The notes: generated from the sequence alone by a model not told the origin. A DNA stretch of 64,000 bases from an uncultured Flavobacteriaceae bacterium (GCA_947500385.1 CANMSA010000004.1:310001-374000); one strand, 5' to 3'. Shown: positions 51,901-61,096, counted from the stretch's first letter. Numbers and translations: made by a program.

Positions 51901-52503
51901 TCAGTCTTTAATTAAATCTACTTGCGCATTTGGTTGAAAGAGATATATTTTACCTGTGGACATCTCGACACATTCATATCGTTTGACCCGTTTGTTCCCT
52001 TTTTTATAAAGTTTGCCATTGTACAGACGGAAAATACTTCCAAAGGGTAATTCAAAAACGTAGGATTTATCCGTATGTTGTGTGTCGAACTCCTTCAAAG
52101 CTATCGACAATTGTGCATCGGTACTACTACTTGCCCTAGGATTCTTGAAATGTCGTGCCAACAAGGGCAATAGTTTCGATGGGAAAATCTCCGGTCGAAT
52201 AAACGGAAGCATTAGTCTTTGAAAAGTATGTTTCCATTCTTTCCCATGAGGTTTAATGCGGCGTCCATATTTTTCAAAGGCTACTAAATGCGCAATTTCA
52301 TGAACCAGTGTAATAAGAAAACGGTACTTGTTCAAGGTAGCATTTACGGTAATCTGATGCTTGCCATTTGCCAGTCGACGATAATCACCATGGCGTGTAA
52401 CACGTTCGTTCACAATCTTAAGATGTACGCCCGTTTGTTTGATCAACGTCAAACAAGATGCTACCGATCTTCCTGGAATGTATTTTTGAAGAATATCGTC
52501 CAT
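51901..52503 (-). CDS. SprT-like zinc metalloprotease domain protein
   Basis: A 200-residue cytoplasmic protein with the zinc site HExxH in LVHEIAHLVAF and a third ligand probably in KPHGKEWKHTF, as in SprT/Spartan. The C-terminal half (~120-200) has KRVKRYECVE instead of a full cysteine zinc ribbon. Function in bacteria is uncertain; eukaryotic Spartan cleaves DNA-protein crosslinks. The start at 52503 (MDDILQKYIP) is 5 nt downstream of a TATTTTTG box. It is the first gene of the operon with manC. Confidence 0.88.
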   Translation of the reverse strand: MDDILQKYIPGRSVASCLTLIKQTGVHLKIVNERVTRHGDYRRLANGKHQITVNATLNKYRFLITLVHEIAHLVAFEKYGRRIKPHGKEWKHTFQRLMLPFIRPEIFPSKLLPLLARHFKNPRASSSTDAQLSIALKEFDTQHTDKSYVFELPFGSIFRLYNGKLYKKGNKRVKRYECVEMSTGKIYLFQPNAQVDLIKD

Positions 52504-52508
52504 TACCA

Positions 52509-52537
52509 CAAAAATAGGGTATTTAAGGGGATGTCAA
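52509..52537 (-). promoter_or_regulatory. Promoter (TTG-N18-TATTTTTG) 5 nt before the sprT-like start
   Basis: On the minus strand TTG (52537-52535) and a perfect TAnnTTTG (52516-52509) are 18 nt apart. The box ends 5 nt before the ATG, so the operon mRNA should be leaderless. Confidence 0.72.
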
Positions 52538-52695
52538 AACCATCTTCCAAGGCGATTGAAGCAGATTGTAAAAGAATTGTTAGCGAATGGTTCCCTAAAT
52601 GAAAAGCATACTTACCTCATCACTAGTTTGCGATTGCAGATCTTACCAGTACCTTTAGTGAACAATCCCAAAAAACGATCTAAAGCGGCATACAT

Positions 52696-54579
52696 ATGCG
52701 ATCTCTTGTACTACTTCTTGTTGCACTTCTTCCAATGCAGGTATTATTGGGACAGTCGTACTTAAAAAAATTGGAGACACCACAAGATTTCAAAAATCTA
52801 AGTGGTACCCCCTTGGTTGAAAAATATGGTCAAGTAAGTGCCGTTAAATTGGTTTTCGACCTCCAGTCTGAAAAGTTATATTTCTTAAATGCCAAAAACT
52901 ACAAATACCACTATGCCTTTTGCAGCGAGTATTTGAATTACAGAGGGGAGCTCGATTATTTTAACGAGCATAATTATTCTACAAGTAAAAAACGCCGCTT
53001 TTTACTGGGCAACCTTAACCATTTTAAGAACCAAAACCGCTACAGTCTTGAAATTGCCGCCTCTGATGCGATGCAACTTTCTGAGATAGGGCGTTTGTAC
53101 CAACTGGTGCGGCAAAACACCTTTATTCAAAATGATCTCACATTTTTCTTAAATAGCAACCGACTACAAAAAGAGGCGAATACGCTCCAAACTTCTATGG
53201 CCATTTTGAAGCCTTCGGACATATATGCAGCACTCGACTATCAAGCCATTAGCAAATACAAAGGGCGTGGATTTGTACGGATTATCAATGACTTTACCAC
53301 TGAAAAAGACCTGATTCAACCCACCGATATCATCGTCTTAAACGAAACACCCTTATACCTGCCGACGGTCGCAGGAATTGTAGTATCCGAATTTCAAACC
53401 CCCTTGAGCCATTTGACTATTTTGGGACAAAATCGCAAAATTCCCATTGCTGCGTATAAAAAGGCATTCCTGGACAAACATATTGCGGCAATGGCGGGAC
53501 AGTGGGTACAATATGAAGTGAAAAGCGATACTTTTTTAATCAATATAGCCAAAAACAAACGCCTCTCGAAAAGAAGAAAAAAACGAATAAAACTCCATCA
53601 TAATCTTGAAGTTGATTCCCTAGTAGGGGTTGAACACTTACAGAAGCGTTCATTCGATTTTGCGGGAAACAAAGCGGCCAATTTTGGATTGTTGTACCAA
53701 TTAAGCAAAAAGGCGACCTTTAAAACGCCAGAAGGTGCCTTTGCAATTCCCTTTTACTTTTATGACCAACATCTCCAAAACGGAGAAGGAAAAGCACTGC
53801 TAGGACAGGTACTTCGTTTGAACGGTACCACAAACCCGGATTCAATTCGTTCCCGACTAAAACAACTGAGAACGAACATCAAAAAAACACCCCTGGACAA
53901 AACGCTGCTTCGATCCATTGAAAAAAGAATTTCCAAAACCAATGGTACTGCGAGAATGCGTTTTCGTTCCTCTACAAACGCCGAAGATACCAAGGGTTTC
54001 TCAGGGGCCGGACTATATACTTCCAAAACAGGTATCCTGAACCACCCCAAAAAAACAATCGAAAAAGCCATTAAAAAAGTTTGGGCCAGTCTTTGGTCGT
54101 ATGAGGCATTCATGGAACGAATGTATTTCGACATTCCCCAAGAAGAAGTATTTATGGGTATTCTAGTGCATCGGTCTTTTCCCAATGAGGCGGTTAACGG
54201 GGTCGCAATTACCAAAAATCTATATCGCAAAGACGCTCAAGGCTTTGTAGTAAACGCACAATTGGGAAATGAGAATGTGGTCGCTCCCAAGGCAGGCATG
54301 ACCAGCGATCAATTTATTTGCTATCCCGATCAGGCCGATTTACTTTATAAGAATACGGTAGATATTATCACCACCTCTAGCCTTAACAAAGGACAACTGA
54401 CCATGTCCCAGCAAGAAATAGCACATTTGGCAAATCAATTGGCCTTGGTAAAAAAGTACTTTCATAAGAAAAAATACAAATCCAAAGCATATATAGACCT
54501 TGGTATAGATGTAGAGTTCAAACTTGATGGTGTCGCCCGCCAGCTCTACATAAAACAGGCAAGAATTTACAACGACTAA
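52696..54579 (+). CDS. Exported PEP-synthase/glucan-water-dikinase-like protein
   Basis: A 627-residue protein with a predicted signal peptide (1-19, VLLGQ). The N-terminal region (~20-200) matches nothing known to me. Residues ~205-280 form a PEP-utilising phosphohistidine domain with catalytic His239 in GIVVSEFQTPLSHLTILGQ, matching the family pattern G-x-S-H. Residues ~320-627 form a PPDK_N-type ATP-grasp: GNKAANFGLLYQL, RFRSSTNAEDTKGFSGAG (421-438), VNAQLGNENVVAP and LYIKQARIY. The PEP/pyruvate barrel is absent. The order His domain then ATP-grasp is the reverse of PEP synthase and resembles plant glucan, water dikinases. Its export is puzzling since ATP is cytoplasmic. Substrate unknown. 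Confidence 0.8.
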   Translation: MRSLVLLLVALLPMQVLLGQSYLKKLETPQDFKNLSGTPLVEKYGQVSAVKLVFDLQSEKLYFLNAKNYKYHYAFCSEYLNYRGELDYFNEHNYSTSKKRRFLLGNLNHFKNQNRYSLEIAASDAMQLSEIGRLYQLVRQNTFIQNDLTFFLNSNRLQKEANTLQTSMAILKPSDIYAALDYQAISKYKGRGFVRIINDFTTEKDLIQPTDIIVLNETPLYLPTVAGIVVSEFQTPLSHLTILGQNRKIPIAAYKKAFLDKHIAAMAGQWVQYEVKSDTFLINIAKNKRLSKRRKKRIKLHHNLEVDSLVGVEHLQKRSFDFAGNKAANFGLLYQLSKKATFKTPEGAFAIPFYFYDQHLQNGEGKALLGQVLRLNGTTNPDSIRSRLKQLRTNIKKTPLDKTLLRSIEKRISKTNGTARMRFRSSTNAEDTKGFSGAGLYTSKTGILNHPKKTIEKAIKKVWASLWSYEAFMERMYFDIPQEEVFMGILVHRSFPNEAVNGVAITKNLYRKDAQGFVVNAQLGNENVVAPKAGMTSDQFICYPDQADLLYKNTVDIITTSSLNKGQLTMSQQEIAHLANQLALVKKYFHKKKYKSKAYIDLGIDVEFKLDGVARQLYIKQARIYND

Positions 54580-54651
54580 GGTTGGCCTTATATAAACTTC
54601 CTTGCAAAATTTCTATTTTGCATCGGTATTCAAACGACCATACCTTACCAA

Positions 54652-55272
54652 ATGAGAAACTTGATCATTGCATTGCTTGCCACACTCGCAATTAGTTGCG
54701 GACCAAAAATCTTCAAAACAAAATGGACCAGAGAAATCGCGCCGGAAGTGTATATTACCCGTTTCGAAACCTCCAAAGGTGTTTTTGATGTTAAGGTAAC
54801 CCGCGTACATTCCCCAAAGGCCGCCGACCGATTTTATCAATTGGTGAATCACTCATTTTTCGACAACGGTCTTTTTTACCGAGTCTATCCCCATTTTGTC
54901 GCCCAGTTCGGCACTACCGATGCCACAAAACTCAACCTATGGCAGGCCATTAAAGTTCCCGACGAACCCGTTATCAAGGGTAACAGGACAGGTGCACTAA
55001 GTTTTGGCAGAGGGGGGCCGCACAGCAGGACCACAGACCTTTACATCAACCTAAAAGAGAATACCTATCTCGACACGATTAATTTTCAAAACGTTATTGG
55101 CTTTCCTTCATTCGGAAAAGTAATTGAGGGAATGGAAGTTGTAAATTCCTTGTACGCGGGCTATGGCGACGATACGATGGACACTTTACATTTAATGTAT
55201 TCAAACAAGGGCGAATTTATCAAACGATTTCCAGCCTTGGATAGTATTGATCGGGTGTATCTCTTAGAATAA
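54652..55272 (+). CDS. Cyclophilin-type peptidyl-prolyl isomerase lipoprotein
   Basis: A 206-residue lipoprotein. The signal peptide ends in the lipobox AISC (Cys16). The cyclophilin fold is visible from ~residue 38: FETSKGVFDVKVTRVHSPKAADRFYQLV, FFDNGLFYRVYPHFVAQFG and GRGGPHSRTTDLYINL. The usual active-site segment FHRVIxxFMIQGG is altered to FYRVYPHFVAQFG, retaining the key Arg and Phe. It probably assists protein folding in the periplasm. It follows the dikinase-like gene by 72 nt. Confidence 0.88.
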   Translation: MRNLIIALLATLAISCGPKIFKTKWTREIAPEVYITRFETSKGVFDVKVTRVHSPKAADRFYQLVNHSFFDNGLFYRVYPHFVAQFGTTDATKLNLWQAIKVPDEPVIKGNRTGALSFGRGGPHSRTTDLYINLKENTYLDTINFQNVIGFPSFGKVIEGMEVVNSLYAGYGDDTMDTLHLMYSNKGEFIKRFPALDSIDRVYLLE

Positions 55273-55305
55273 GATAAACTTGGTAGAGCCGAAATCTGCA
55301 ACGGC

Positions 55306-55614
55306 CTATTGATGGTTGTTTTCTCCTCCCTTAAATAGATACACCAACATTCCAAAACCATTACCAAACGCAATGCTTACATAGTGGGGTATCGCAAAAA
55401 TCCCTTCATACATAGTACCTAGAAATACGCCATATTCTTCCACACAGGCCCTACCAATATAGGACATACGCCACCAATGTCGTGTGGTTTTCCCTTGACT
55501 GCCATCTTTATAGACCTCTTGCCCTGTAATATATACACATTTCAGATGATTGCGAAGCGTACAGCGATTTACGACCTGTGTTCCTCTTCTAAATAGATTC
55601 TTATCCTTTTTCAT
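55306..55614 (-). CDS. Small hypothetical protein
   Basis: A 102-residue frame that I do not recognise. It has a basic N-terminus (MKKDKNLFRRGTQ), three to four cysteines, and a C-terminal half rich in Gly, Phe and Tyr with one possible membrane-facing stretch (~68-95, GTMYEGIFAIPHYVSIAFG). Codon use looks like that of neighbouring genes, and the frame fills an otherwise empty 370-nt gap. The evidence for expression is weak. Confidence 0.5.
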   Translation of the reverse strand: MKKDKNLFRRGTQVVNRCTLRNHLKCVYITGQEVYKDGSQGKTTRHWWRMSYIGRACVEEYGVFLGTMYEGIFAIPHYVSIAFGNGFGMLVYLFKGGENNHQ

Positions 55615-55644
55615 TGCGAAAAATTAGTTTCCCCTTACAAAAAC

Positions 55645-56325
55645 TCAAGGAGTACTACTTGAGACCTGCAATAACTTACCATTGAAATGCTTATTTCCGG
55701 TCAAGGCAAAGTCTTTGATATAGGATGCCATCTCCAAAGCAGTGACCGGGGCTTCATAACCCGGAAAAGCCTCTTCAAGCATTTCGGTCTGTACAGCACC
55801 CAACGCCAGCACATTAAAAGAAGGGCCGGTTTCCTTAAACTCTTCGGCCCATAACTCGGTAAGCGTAATGACTGCCGCCTTACTGGAACTATAAGCAGAA
55901 AGTCCTGGAAATTTCATGCTGCCCTGTACCCCGCCCATAGAGCTTACGGTGATCACATGCCCGGTCTTGGGCATTCTCGGTATGGCCAATTGGGTTACCG
56001 CAGCAACTCCAAAAACATTCACCCGATATACTTCCTCAAAAGATTCCATATCCGTATCTAAAAAAGGGACGTTCAACAACTTTCCGGCATTGTTGATCAA
56101 CACGTCCACTGTTGGAAAATCATCCGCTAAATAGTGCTCTAATTTTGCCAGATCTGCAGTATTGGCAAGATCAAAAGAAAAGGTTTTGATATTCTCATGT
56201 GCTAAATCGGCAATGGGTTTCTCATTTCTAGAAAGCGCAAGCACCTGATGCCCTTCATCAGCAAAAAGGCGGGCCATTTCAAAACCAATTCCCCGGCTCG
56301 ACCCCGTAATTATGATAGAAGCCAT
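55645..56325 (-). CDS. SDR-family oxidoreductase
   Basis: A short-chain dehydrogenase/reductase, NAD(P)-dependent, of 226 residues. The Rossmann motif is TGSSRGIGFEMA (residues 7-18), NNAG is at ~78, the catalytic Ser lies in VSSMGG, and the YxxxK pair in AYSSSKAAV. Ser-Arg after the glycine loop leans toward NADP(H). Substrate unknown. It overlaps the M28 peptidase gene by one base, so the two form an operon. Confidence 0.92.
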   Translation of the reverse strand: MASIIITGSSRGIGFEMARLFADEGHQVLALSRNEKPIADLAHENIKTFSFDLANTADLAKLEHYLADDFPTVDVLINNAGKLLNVPFLDTDMESFEEVYRVNVFGVAAVTQLAIPRMPKTGHVITVSSMGGVQGSMKFPGLSAYSSSKAAVITLTELWAEEFKETGPSFNVLALGAVQTEMLEEAFPGYEAPVTALEMASYIKDFALTGNKHFNGKLLQVSSSTP

Positions 56326-57380
56326 TAGTTGTATTTAATTTCTTTGGTAGGCGCATTCGCAATTCCTTCCATAACGGGAATCGCCTTGTTTACCACCTTG
56401 GCCATATGCTCGAAATCTATTGTATCAACCTCATCCCCTACCTTATGGTAATGGTCAAAATTGGTGAAATCAAACGTACAATACGTTTGGGAAGGTACAT
56501 TGAACACCGTATGAAAGGGGTAGTTATCAGATCTTTTAAAAAGATTGAGTTCTTTTGCCTTTGGTAAAAAACCGGCAAAGGTAATATCCGAATAACGATT
56601 GCTAACCGCTGCCATATTCGACAGTTCGTAACCGGACATATATAACAGATGGTCTTTACCGACCATAGGGACTCCTACCATTTCAAAATTGAGCATCACA
56701 TACAAATCGAGGTTCTGTTGTTTCAGTTTTTTCGCAAGATGTTCCGACCCCAGTAGTCCCTTCTCCTCTGCGCTGAACAGTGCAAAAATAATACTGCGTT
56801 TATTTTTTTTGGTTGTGCCGAAATAGCGTGCCAGTTCTATTACGGTAGTGGTTCCCGTGGCATTATCATTCGCTCCATTGGCTATCGTATCGTCTCCTTC
56901 GCCGCCAATGATCCCGATATGATCGTAATGGGCCCCGATAATGACGTATTCATCCTTAAGAACGGGGTCCGAACCTTCTACTACCCCCACGACATTATAC
57001 GCTATCTTTTTAAAATTTGACAAGGTATCCCGATAGCTATTAAAATAAGGCGAAACTCCGTTTTTTTGAAAGACATTTTCGATATAGTCGGCCGCCTTGG
57101 CTATTCCTTCGCTTCCAGAATCACGACCTTGCAATTCATCGGAAGCCAAAAAGTTCATATGCGCAGCGATTTGTTCGGTGCCCGTAAATTCTTTATCCAG
57201 GGTAGTCTTCGAATTTTCTATCCCGGTGGCCTGCACCGCCACTTCCCCCGCGGTTTCTACAATACGCCCTTTCACACCATCCGGACCCTGAGGGATATTG
57301 TCGGCATCCGTTTGCTGCAGTTGACTACTACCACAGGCAAAACTGAGTGTTGATAAAAGAACTACCAGTTGTTTTTTCAT
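56325..57380 (-). CDS. M28-family zinc peptidase lipoprotein
   Basis: A 351-residue predicted lipoprotein (lipobox SFAC, Cys16) with a di-zinc aminopeptidase domain of the M28 family. Metal ligands and catalytic residues are visible in GAHYDHIG, ANGANDNATGT, FSAEEKGLLGS and DFTNFDHYHKVGDEVDTID. It probably trims peptides in the periplasm or at the outer membrane. It is the first gene of a two-gene unit with the SDR. Confidence 0.92.
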   Translation of the reverse strand: MKKQLVVLLSTLSFACGSSQLQQTDADNIPQGPDGVKGRIVETAGEVAVQATGIENSKTTLDKEFTGTEQIAAHMNFLASDELQGRDSGSEGIAKAADYIENVFQKNGVSPYFNSYRDTLSNFKKIAYNVVGVVEGSDPVLKDEYVIIGAHYDHIGIIGGEGDDTIANGANDNATGTTTVIELARYFGTTKKNKRSIIFALFSAEEKGLLGSEHLAKKLKQQNLDLYVMLNFEMVGVPMVGKDHLLYMSGYELSNMAAVSNRYSDITFAGFLPKAKELNLFKRSDNYPFHTVFNVPSQTYCTFDFTNFDHYHKVGDEVDTIDFEHMAKVVNKAIPVMEGIANAPTKEIKYN

Positions 57381-57494
57381 CTGTCTAAATTTAGTATTTT
57401 ATAAAGGTTCGCTATAATTCGCCATTAAAGATGTTGCTTGGCGTCAAGAATTGTTATACCCCATTTTATAATGACGTTCTGAAGTTCTAAAGAT

Positions 57495-57527
57495 AAAAAA
57501 AGCATCCCTAACGAGCAGGAATGCTTT
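57495..57527 (-). terminator. Terminator downstream of pdhC
   Basis: On the minus strand AAAGCATTCC pairs with GGGATGCTTT across a 9-nt loop and is followed by a T run. Confidence 0.88.
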
Positions 57528-57579
57528 CAAATCTTTAAACGGTATTTATGCTACACGCGCGGTGATGGGGCCGACCCAT

Positions 57580-59208
57580 TTAGGCCAACATGGTCACCGG
57601 ATGTTCCAAAAACGCCCTAAGGGTCTGTAAAAACTGTGCCCCTACCGCACCATCTACTGTTCTATGATCACAGGCCAACGTGACCTTCATGGTATGTCCC
57701 ACCACAATTTCCCCATTCTTGACAACTGGTTTTTGAACAATTGCACCAACGGATAAAATTGCTGAATTCGGTTGATTAATGATAGAGGTGAATTCTTGGA
57801 TTCCGAACATTCCCAAATTGGAAACGGTAAAGGTACTCCCTTCCATTTCGGGTATGGTCAACTTCTTGTTTCTTGCTCTTCCTGCCAAGTCTTTTACTGC
57901 CGCCCCTATTTGGGTAAGGCTCATCTGATCCGTAAACTTTACGACCGGCACGACCAAGCCTTCATCGACGGCTACCGCCACCCCAACACTAATATGATGA
58001 TTGTATCGCGTAGTATCGCCATTCCAGGTAGTATTCACCTGTGGATGTTTTTTCAATGCCATTGCACAAGCCTTTACAACCATATCATTGAAAGAAACCT
58101 TCGTTTCCGGCAAGCTATTGATTTGGGCACGCGCCTCTTTGGCACTATCCATATCTACCTCAATGGTAAGGTAAAAATGCGGCGCCGATTGCTTGGAATT
58201 CACCAATACTTTGGCAATCGTTTTTCGCATCGACGAATTCTTCACTTCCTCGCTACCTTCCGTTCCTACCGGAAGCTGTACCGATGGGGCCGCCACTGCA
58301 TTCGAATCCGTTTTGGCATCTGCATTCGGAGCCACCGGTGCTACTATCGCAGCGGGTTGGAAATTCTCTATGTCTTTTTTTACGATTCTCCCCTGATCAC
58401 CAGAACCGGTGACCTGTGAAAGATCGATTCCTTTATCGGAAGCAATTTTCTTTGCTAAGGGAGAAGCAAAAATACGTTGCCCGTCCGTGGTTGTTTTAAC
58501 CGTGGGCGCTTCGGCCACTTTCTCTTCTTTCACCTCCGCAACGGCCGGTGCTTTTTCAGTCGATGGTTTTGCAGTCAAAACCGCATCTACATCGGTACCT
58601 TCCGGACCAATAACGGCCAGTACGGCATCTACTGGAGACGATTCTCCCTCTTGAATTCCGATATATAATAAGGTACCCGCATAAAACGACTCAAACTCCA
58701 TCGTCGCCTTATCAGTTTCGATTTCCGCAAGAATATCCCCTTCCTCCACTGTATCCCCTACTTTCTTAAGCCAGCTGGCCACCGTACCTTCTTCCATGGT
58801 ATCGCTCAAACGAGGCATTTTGATGACCTCAACACCCTCTGGCACCTCGGTAGAAGAGTTCGCGCCAGTATCGTCGGTCGCTTCTTGGGGAGCAGCACTT
58901 TCCGATACCGCCGGGGCACTTTCTTCGGCGGGTGCTGGGCTACCGTTCAACAAACCGGAGATATCTTCGCCTTCCGCTCCAATAATTGCCAATAGTGAAT
59001 CAACGGGTGCTCCGTCCCCTTCAGCTATTCCGATATGTAAAAGCGTTCCTTCATGAAACGATTCAAACTCCATCGTTGCCTTATCGGTTTCGATTTCTGC
59101 CAAGATATCACCTTCTTCTATTTTGTCCCCGACCTGCTTCAACCATTTGGCCACGGTACCTTCTTCCATGGTATCGCTCAAACGGGGCATATTGATTACT
59201 TCTGCCAT
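57580..59208 (-). CDS. pdhC: Pyruvate dehydrogenase E2, dihydrolipoamide acetyltransferase
   Basis: Core acetyltransferase of the PDH complex. It has 542 residues and two N-terminal lipoyl domains (~1-80 and ~125-205), each with the lipoylation motif ETDKATMEFES. Pro/Ala/Glu-rich linkers follow, then a peripheral-subunit-binding domain (~245-285, IFASPLAKKIASDKGIDLSQV) and the catalytic domain (~315-542) with DHRTVDGAVGAQFL. It lies 4 nt downstream of pdhA. The E1 beta gene is far away at 30090. Confidence 0.95.
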   Translation of the reverse strand: MAEVINMPRLSDTMEEGTVAKWLKQVGDKIEEGDILAEIETDKATMEFESFHEGTLLHIGIAEGDGAPVDSLLAIIGAEGEDISGLLNGSPAPAEESAPAVSESAAPQEATDDTGANSSTEVPEGVEVIKMPRLSDTMEEGTVASWLKKVGDTVEEGDILAEIETDKATMEFESFYAGTLLYIGIQEGESSPVDAVLAVIGPEGTDVDAVLTAKPSTEKAPAVAEVKEEKVAEAPTVKTTTDGQRIFASPLAKKIASDKGIDLSQVTGSGDQGRIVKKDIENFQPAAIVAPVAPNADAKTDSNAVAAPSVQLPVGTEGSEEVKNSSMRKTIAKVLVNSKQSAPHFYLTIEVDMDSAKEARAQINSLPETKVSFNDMVVKACAMALKKHPQVNTTWNGDTTRYNHHISVGVAVAVDEGLVVPVVKFTDQMSLTQIGAAVKDLAGRARNKKLTIPEMEGSTFTVSNLGMFGIQEFTSIINQPNSAILSVGAIVQKPVVKNGEIVVGHTMKVTLACDHRTVDGAVGAQFLQTLRAFLEHPVTMLA

Positions 59209-59212
59209 CTAC

Positions 59213-60211
59213 TTAAAGTTTATGTGGTACAAAAGGAAAGTCTTCCTGTTCGTAAACCATGTCGTATAATTGTTGGGTGGGTGGGTAGTCTGATTCTTCC
59301 GCAAATTTTTCGCATTCGGCTACCATTTCCTTTACTCTTGCTCCGATCATTTTAATATCCTCTTCGGTCGCGTATTCGTTTTCAATCAAGATATCGCGTA
59401 CCTGGGTAATCGGATCTATTTTTTTGTACTCTTCCACTTCTTCTTTCGTACGGTAATGTTGCGCATCCGACATGGAGTGTCCCCGATATCGATAGGTCTT
59501 CATTTCCAAGAAGGTTGGGCCTCCCCCACTTCTTGCCCGTTCGATCGCCTTACTCATTTCTTTGGCAACGGTTACGGGATCCATCCCGTCTACCGGTCCA
59601 CAAGGCATTTCATATCCTAAACCGAGTTTCCAAATCTCTGTTGAATAGGAGGTGCGGGCTACAGAAGTTCCCATGGCATACCCGTTGTTTTCACAAACAA
59701 ACACAACCGGCAATTGCCAAAGCATTGCTAAATTAAAGGTTTCGTGTAGGGAACCTTGGCGTACCGCACCATCGCCCATATAGCAAATAGTCACATTATC
59801 TCTCCCCGCATATTTATCGCCAAAGGCCATGCCCGCTCCTAGCGGTATTTGACCTCCCACAATTCCATGTCCGCCATGAAAACGGTGTTCTTTTGAGAAA
59901 ATATGCATAGAACCGCCCATACCTTTAGAGGTACCGGTAACCTTCCCATACAACTCGGCCATCACCTTTTTAGGGTCTACACCCATTCCAATGGGCTGCA
60001 CATGGTTCCTGTAAGCTGTGATCATTCGGTCTTTTGTCAAATCCATCGCATGCAGTGCCCCTGCGAGAACCGCCTCTTGCCCATTGTACAAATGAAGAAA
60101 GCCTCTTACTTTTTGCTGTATATATACCGCTGCCAGCTTGTCCTCGAACTTGCGCCAAAATAGCATGTCTTCATACCATTTTAGATATACCTCTTTGGTG
60201 ATTTTTTCCAT
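59213..60211 (-). CDS. pdhA: Pyruvate dehydrogenase E1 component, alpha subunit
   Basis: ThDP-binding alpha subunit of E1. It has 332 residues. The ThDP/Mg motif is GDGAVRQGSLHETFNLAMLW plus NNGYAMGT, and the phosphorylation-loop-like YRGHSMSDAQHYR region is present. Two tandem TATTTTTG boxes lie upstream (60233-60240 and 60283-60290). It forms an operon with pdhC. Confidence 0.95.
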   Translation of the reverse strand: MEKITKEVYLKWYEDMLFWRKFEDKLAAVYIQQKVRGFLHLYNGQEAVLAGALHAMDLTKDRMITAYRNHVQPIGMGVDPKKVMAELYGKVTGTSKGMGGSMHIFSKEHRFHGGHGIVGGQIPLGAGMAFGDKYAGRDNVTICYMGDGAVRQGSLHETFNLAMLWQLPVVFVCENNGYAMGTSVARTSYSTEIWKLGLGYEMPCGPVDGMDPVTVAKEMSKAIERARSGGGPTFLEMKTYRYRGHSMSDAQHYRTKEEVEEYKKIDPITQVRDILIENEYATEEDIKMIGARVKEMVAECEKFAEESDYPPTQQLYDMVYEQEDFPFVPHKL

Positions 60212-60232
60212 TGATTACTTCTTAATTTCCGT

Positions 60233-60290
60233 CAAAAATAGTGCATTGGTCACAACCGTGGGCACTACCCTACTGAAGGAAACAAAAATA
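60233..60290 (-). promoter_or_regulatory. Tandem -7 boxes upstream of pdhA
   Basis: Two perfect minus-strand TATTTTTG elements at 60233-60240 and 60283-60290, exactly 50 bp apart, lie 21 and 71 nt before the pdhA start. They suggest two transcription starts. Confidence 0.6.
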
Positions 60291-60453
60291 CATATTAAAT
60301 CAGAAGTGAAAAAAAATTGAAGTAAAAGGTTTTAATAAAAAAAGTGACGTAGAAAACGAATCAAAACAAGCTTGTGATATTCTTTACAAACACCCTAAAT
60401 AGGGAAGTGATTTATCTATGGGGGCGGATTCAAATAACACAAAAATGCTTCGG

Positions 60454-60957
60454 TTACAAGAAGCTATCATCAAAAGCCAAAGGCAGCAAATCGGCGACCG
60501 ATTCGCACTGCAGCACCTTTCCTGTTTCCCCCATCATTAAAATTCTAATGGGAGTCCCTTGTTTTACCTCATACTCGGAGATAGATTGCCTACAATTGCC
60601 ACAAGGAGCGGCGGGCCGATCAACAGCGTAATTTTCCGAGGTTGCCGTAATGGCCAGCGTCCTGATCCGTTCCCCGGGATAATTTGCGCCTGCATGGTAA
60701 ATTGCCACCCGTTCTGCACAGAGCCCCGATGGGTAACAGGCATTTTCTTGGTTATTGCCAATAACAATGACGCCGTTTTCAAGTACCAGTGCGGCACCTA
60801 CCTGAAATTTCGAATAGGGCGCATAGGCTTTTTTTCGAGCTTCTACGGCTCTCAAAAGCAGCGACTTATCATCAAGCGAAAGTTCCTCGATATCATTAAA
60901 AATGGTCAATTCAAAAGAGTGGGTTTGTTTTTGCATATTCACAACTTTGGTCTTCAC
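60454..60957 (-). CDS. cdd: Cytidine deaminase
   Basis: Deaminates cytidine and deoxycytidine to uridine forms in salvage. It has 167 residues. The zinc motif is CAERVAIYHAG (Cys-Ala-Glu, with catalytic Glu) plus PCGNCRQ. The N-terminal YAPYSKFQVGAAL is diagnostic of the family. A later ATG at 60936 is an alternative start. It lies between pdhA and porV, each apparently transcribed separately. Confidence 0.94.
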   Translation of the reverse strand: MKTKVVNMQKQTHSFELTIFNDIEELSLDDKSLLLRAVEARKKAYAPYSKFQVGAALVLENGVIVIGNNQENACYPSGLCAERVAIYHAGANYPGERIRTLAITATSENYAVDRPAAPCGNCRQSISEYEVKQGTPIRILMMGETGKVLQCESVADLLPLAFDDSFL

Positions 60958-61041
60958 ACTTTAATCGCCTGCATCAAAGTGGGAATCGATACCTTAAATG
61001 TACCATTTATAGCGCATGTATTGATTCGAATATGGCAAAAT

Positions 61042-61071
61042 AAAAAACCCTGACGCAACGGCCAGGGTTTT
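61042..61071 (-). terminator. Terminator downstream of porV
   Basis: On the minus strand AACCCTG pairs with CAGGGTT across a 10-nt loop and is followed by a run of T. Confidence 0.87.
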
Positions 61072-61096
61072 CTACTACTTTGTTTCCTTGATGCTA

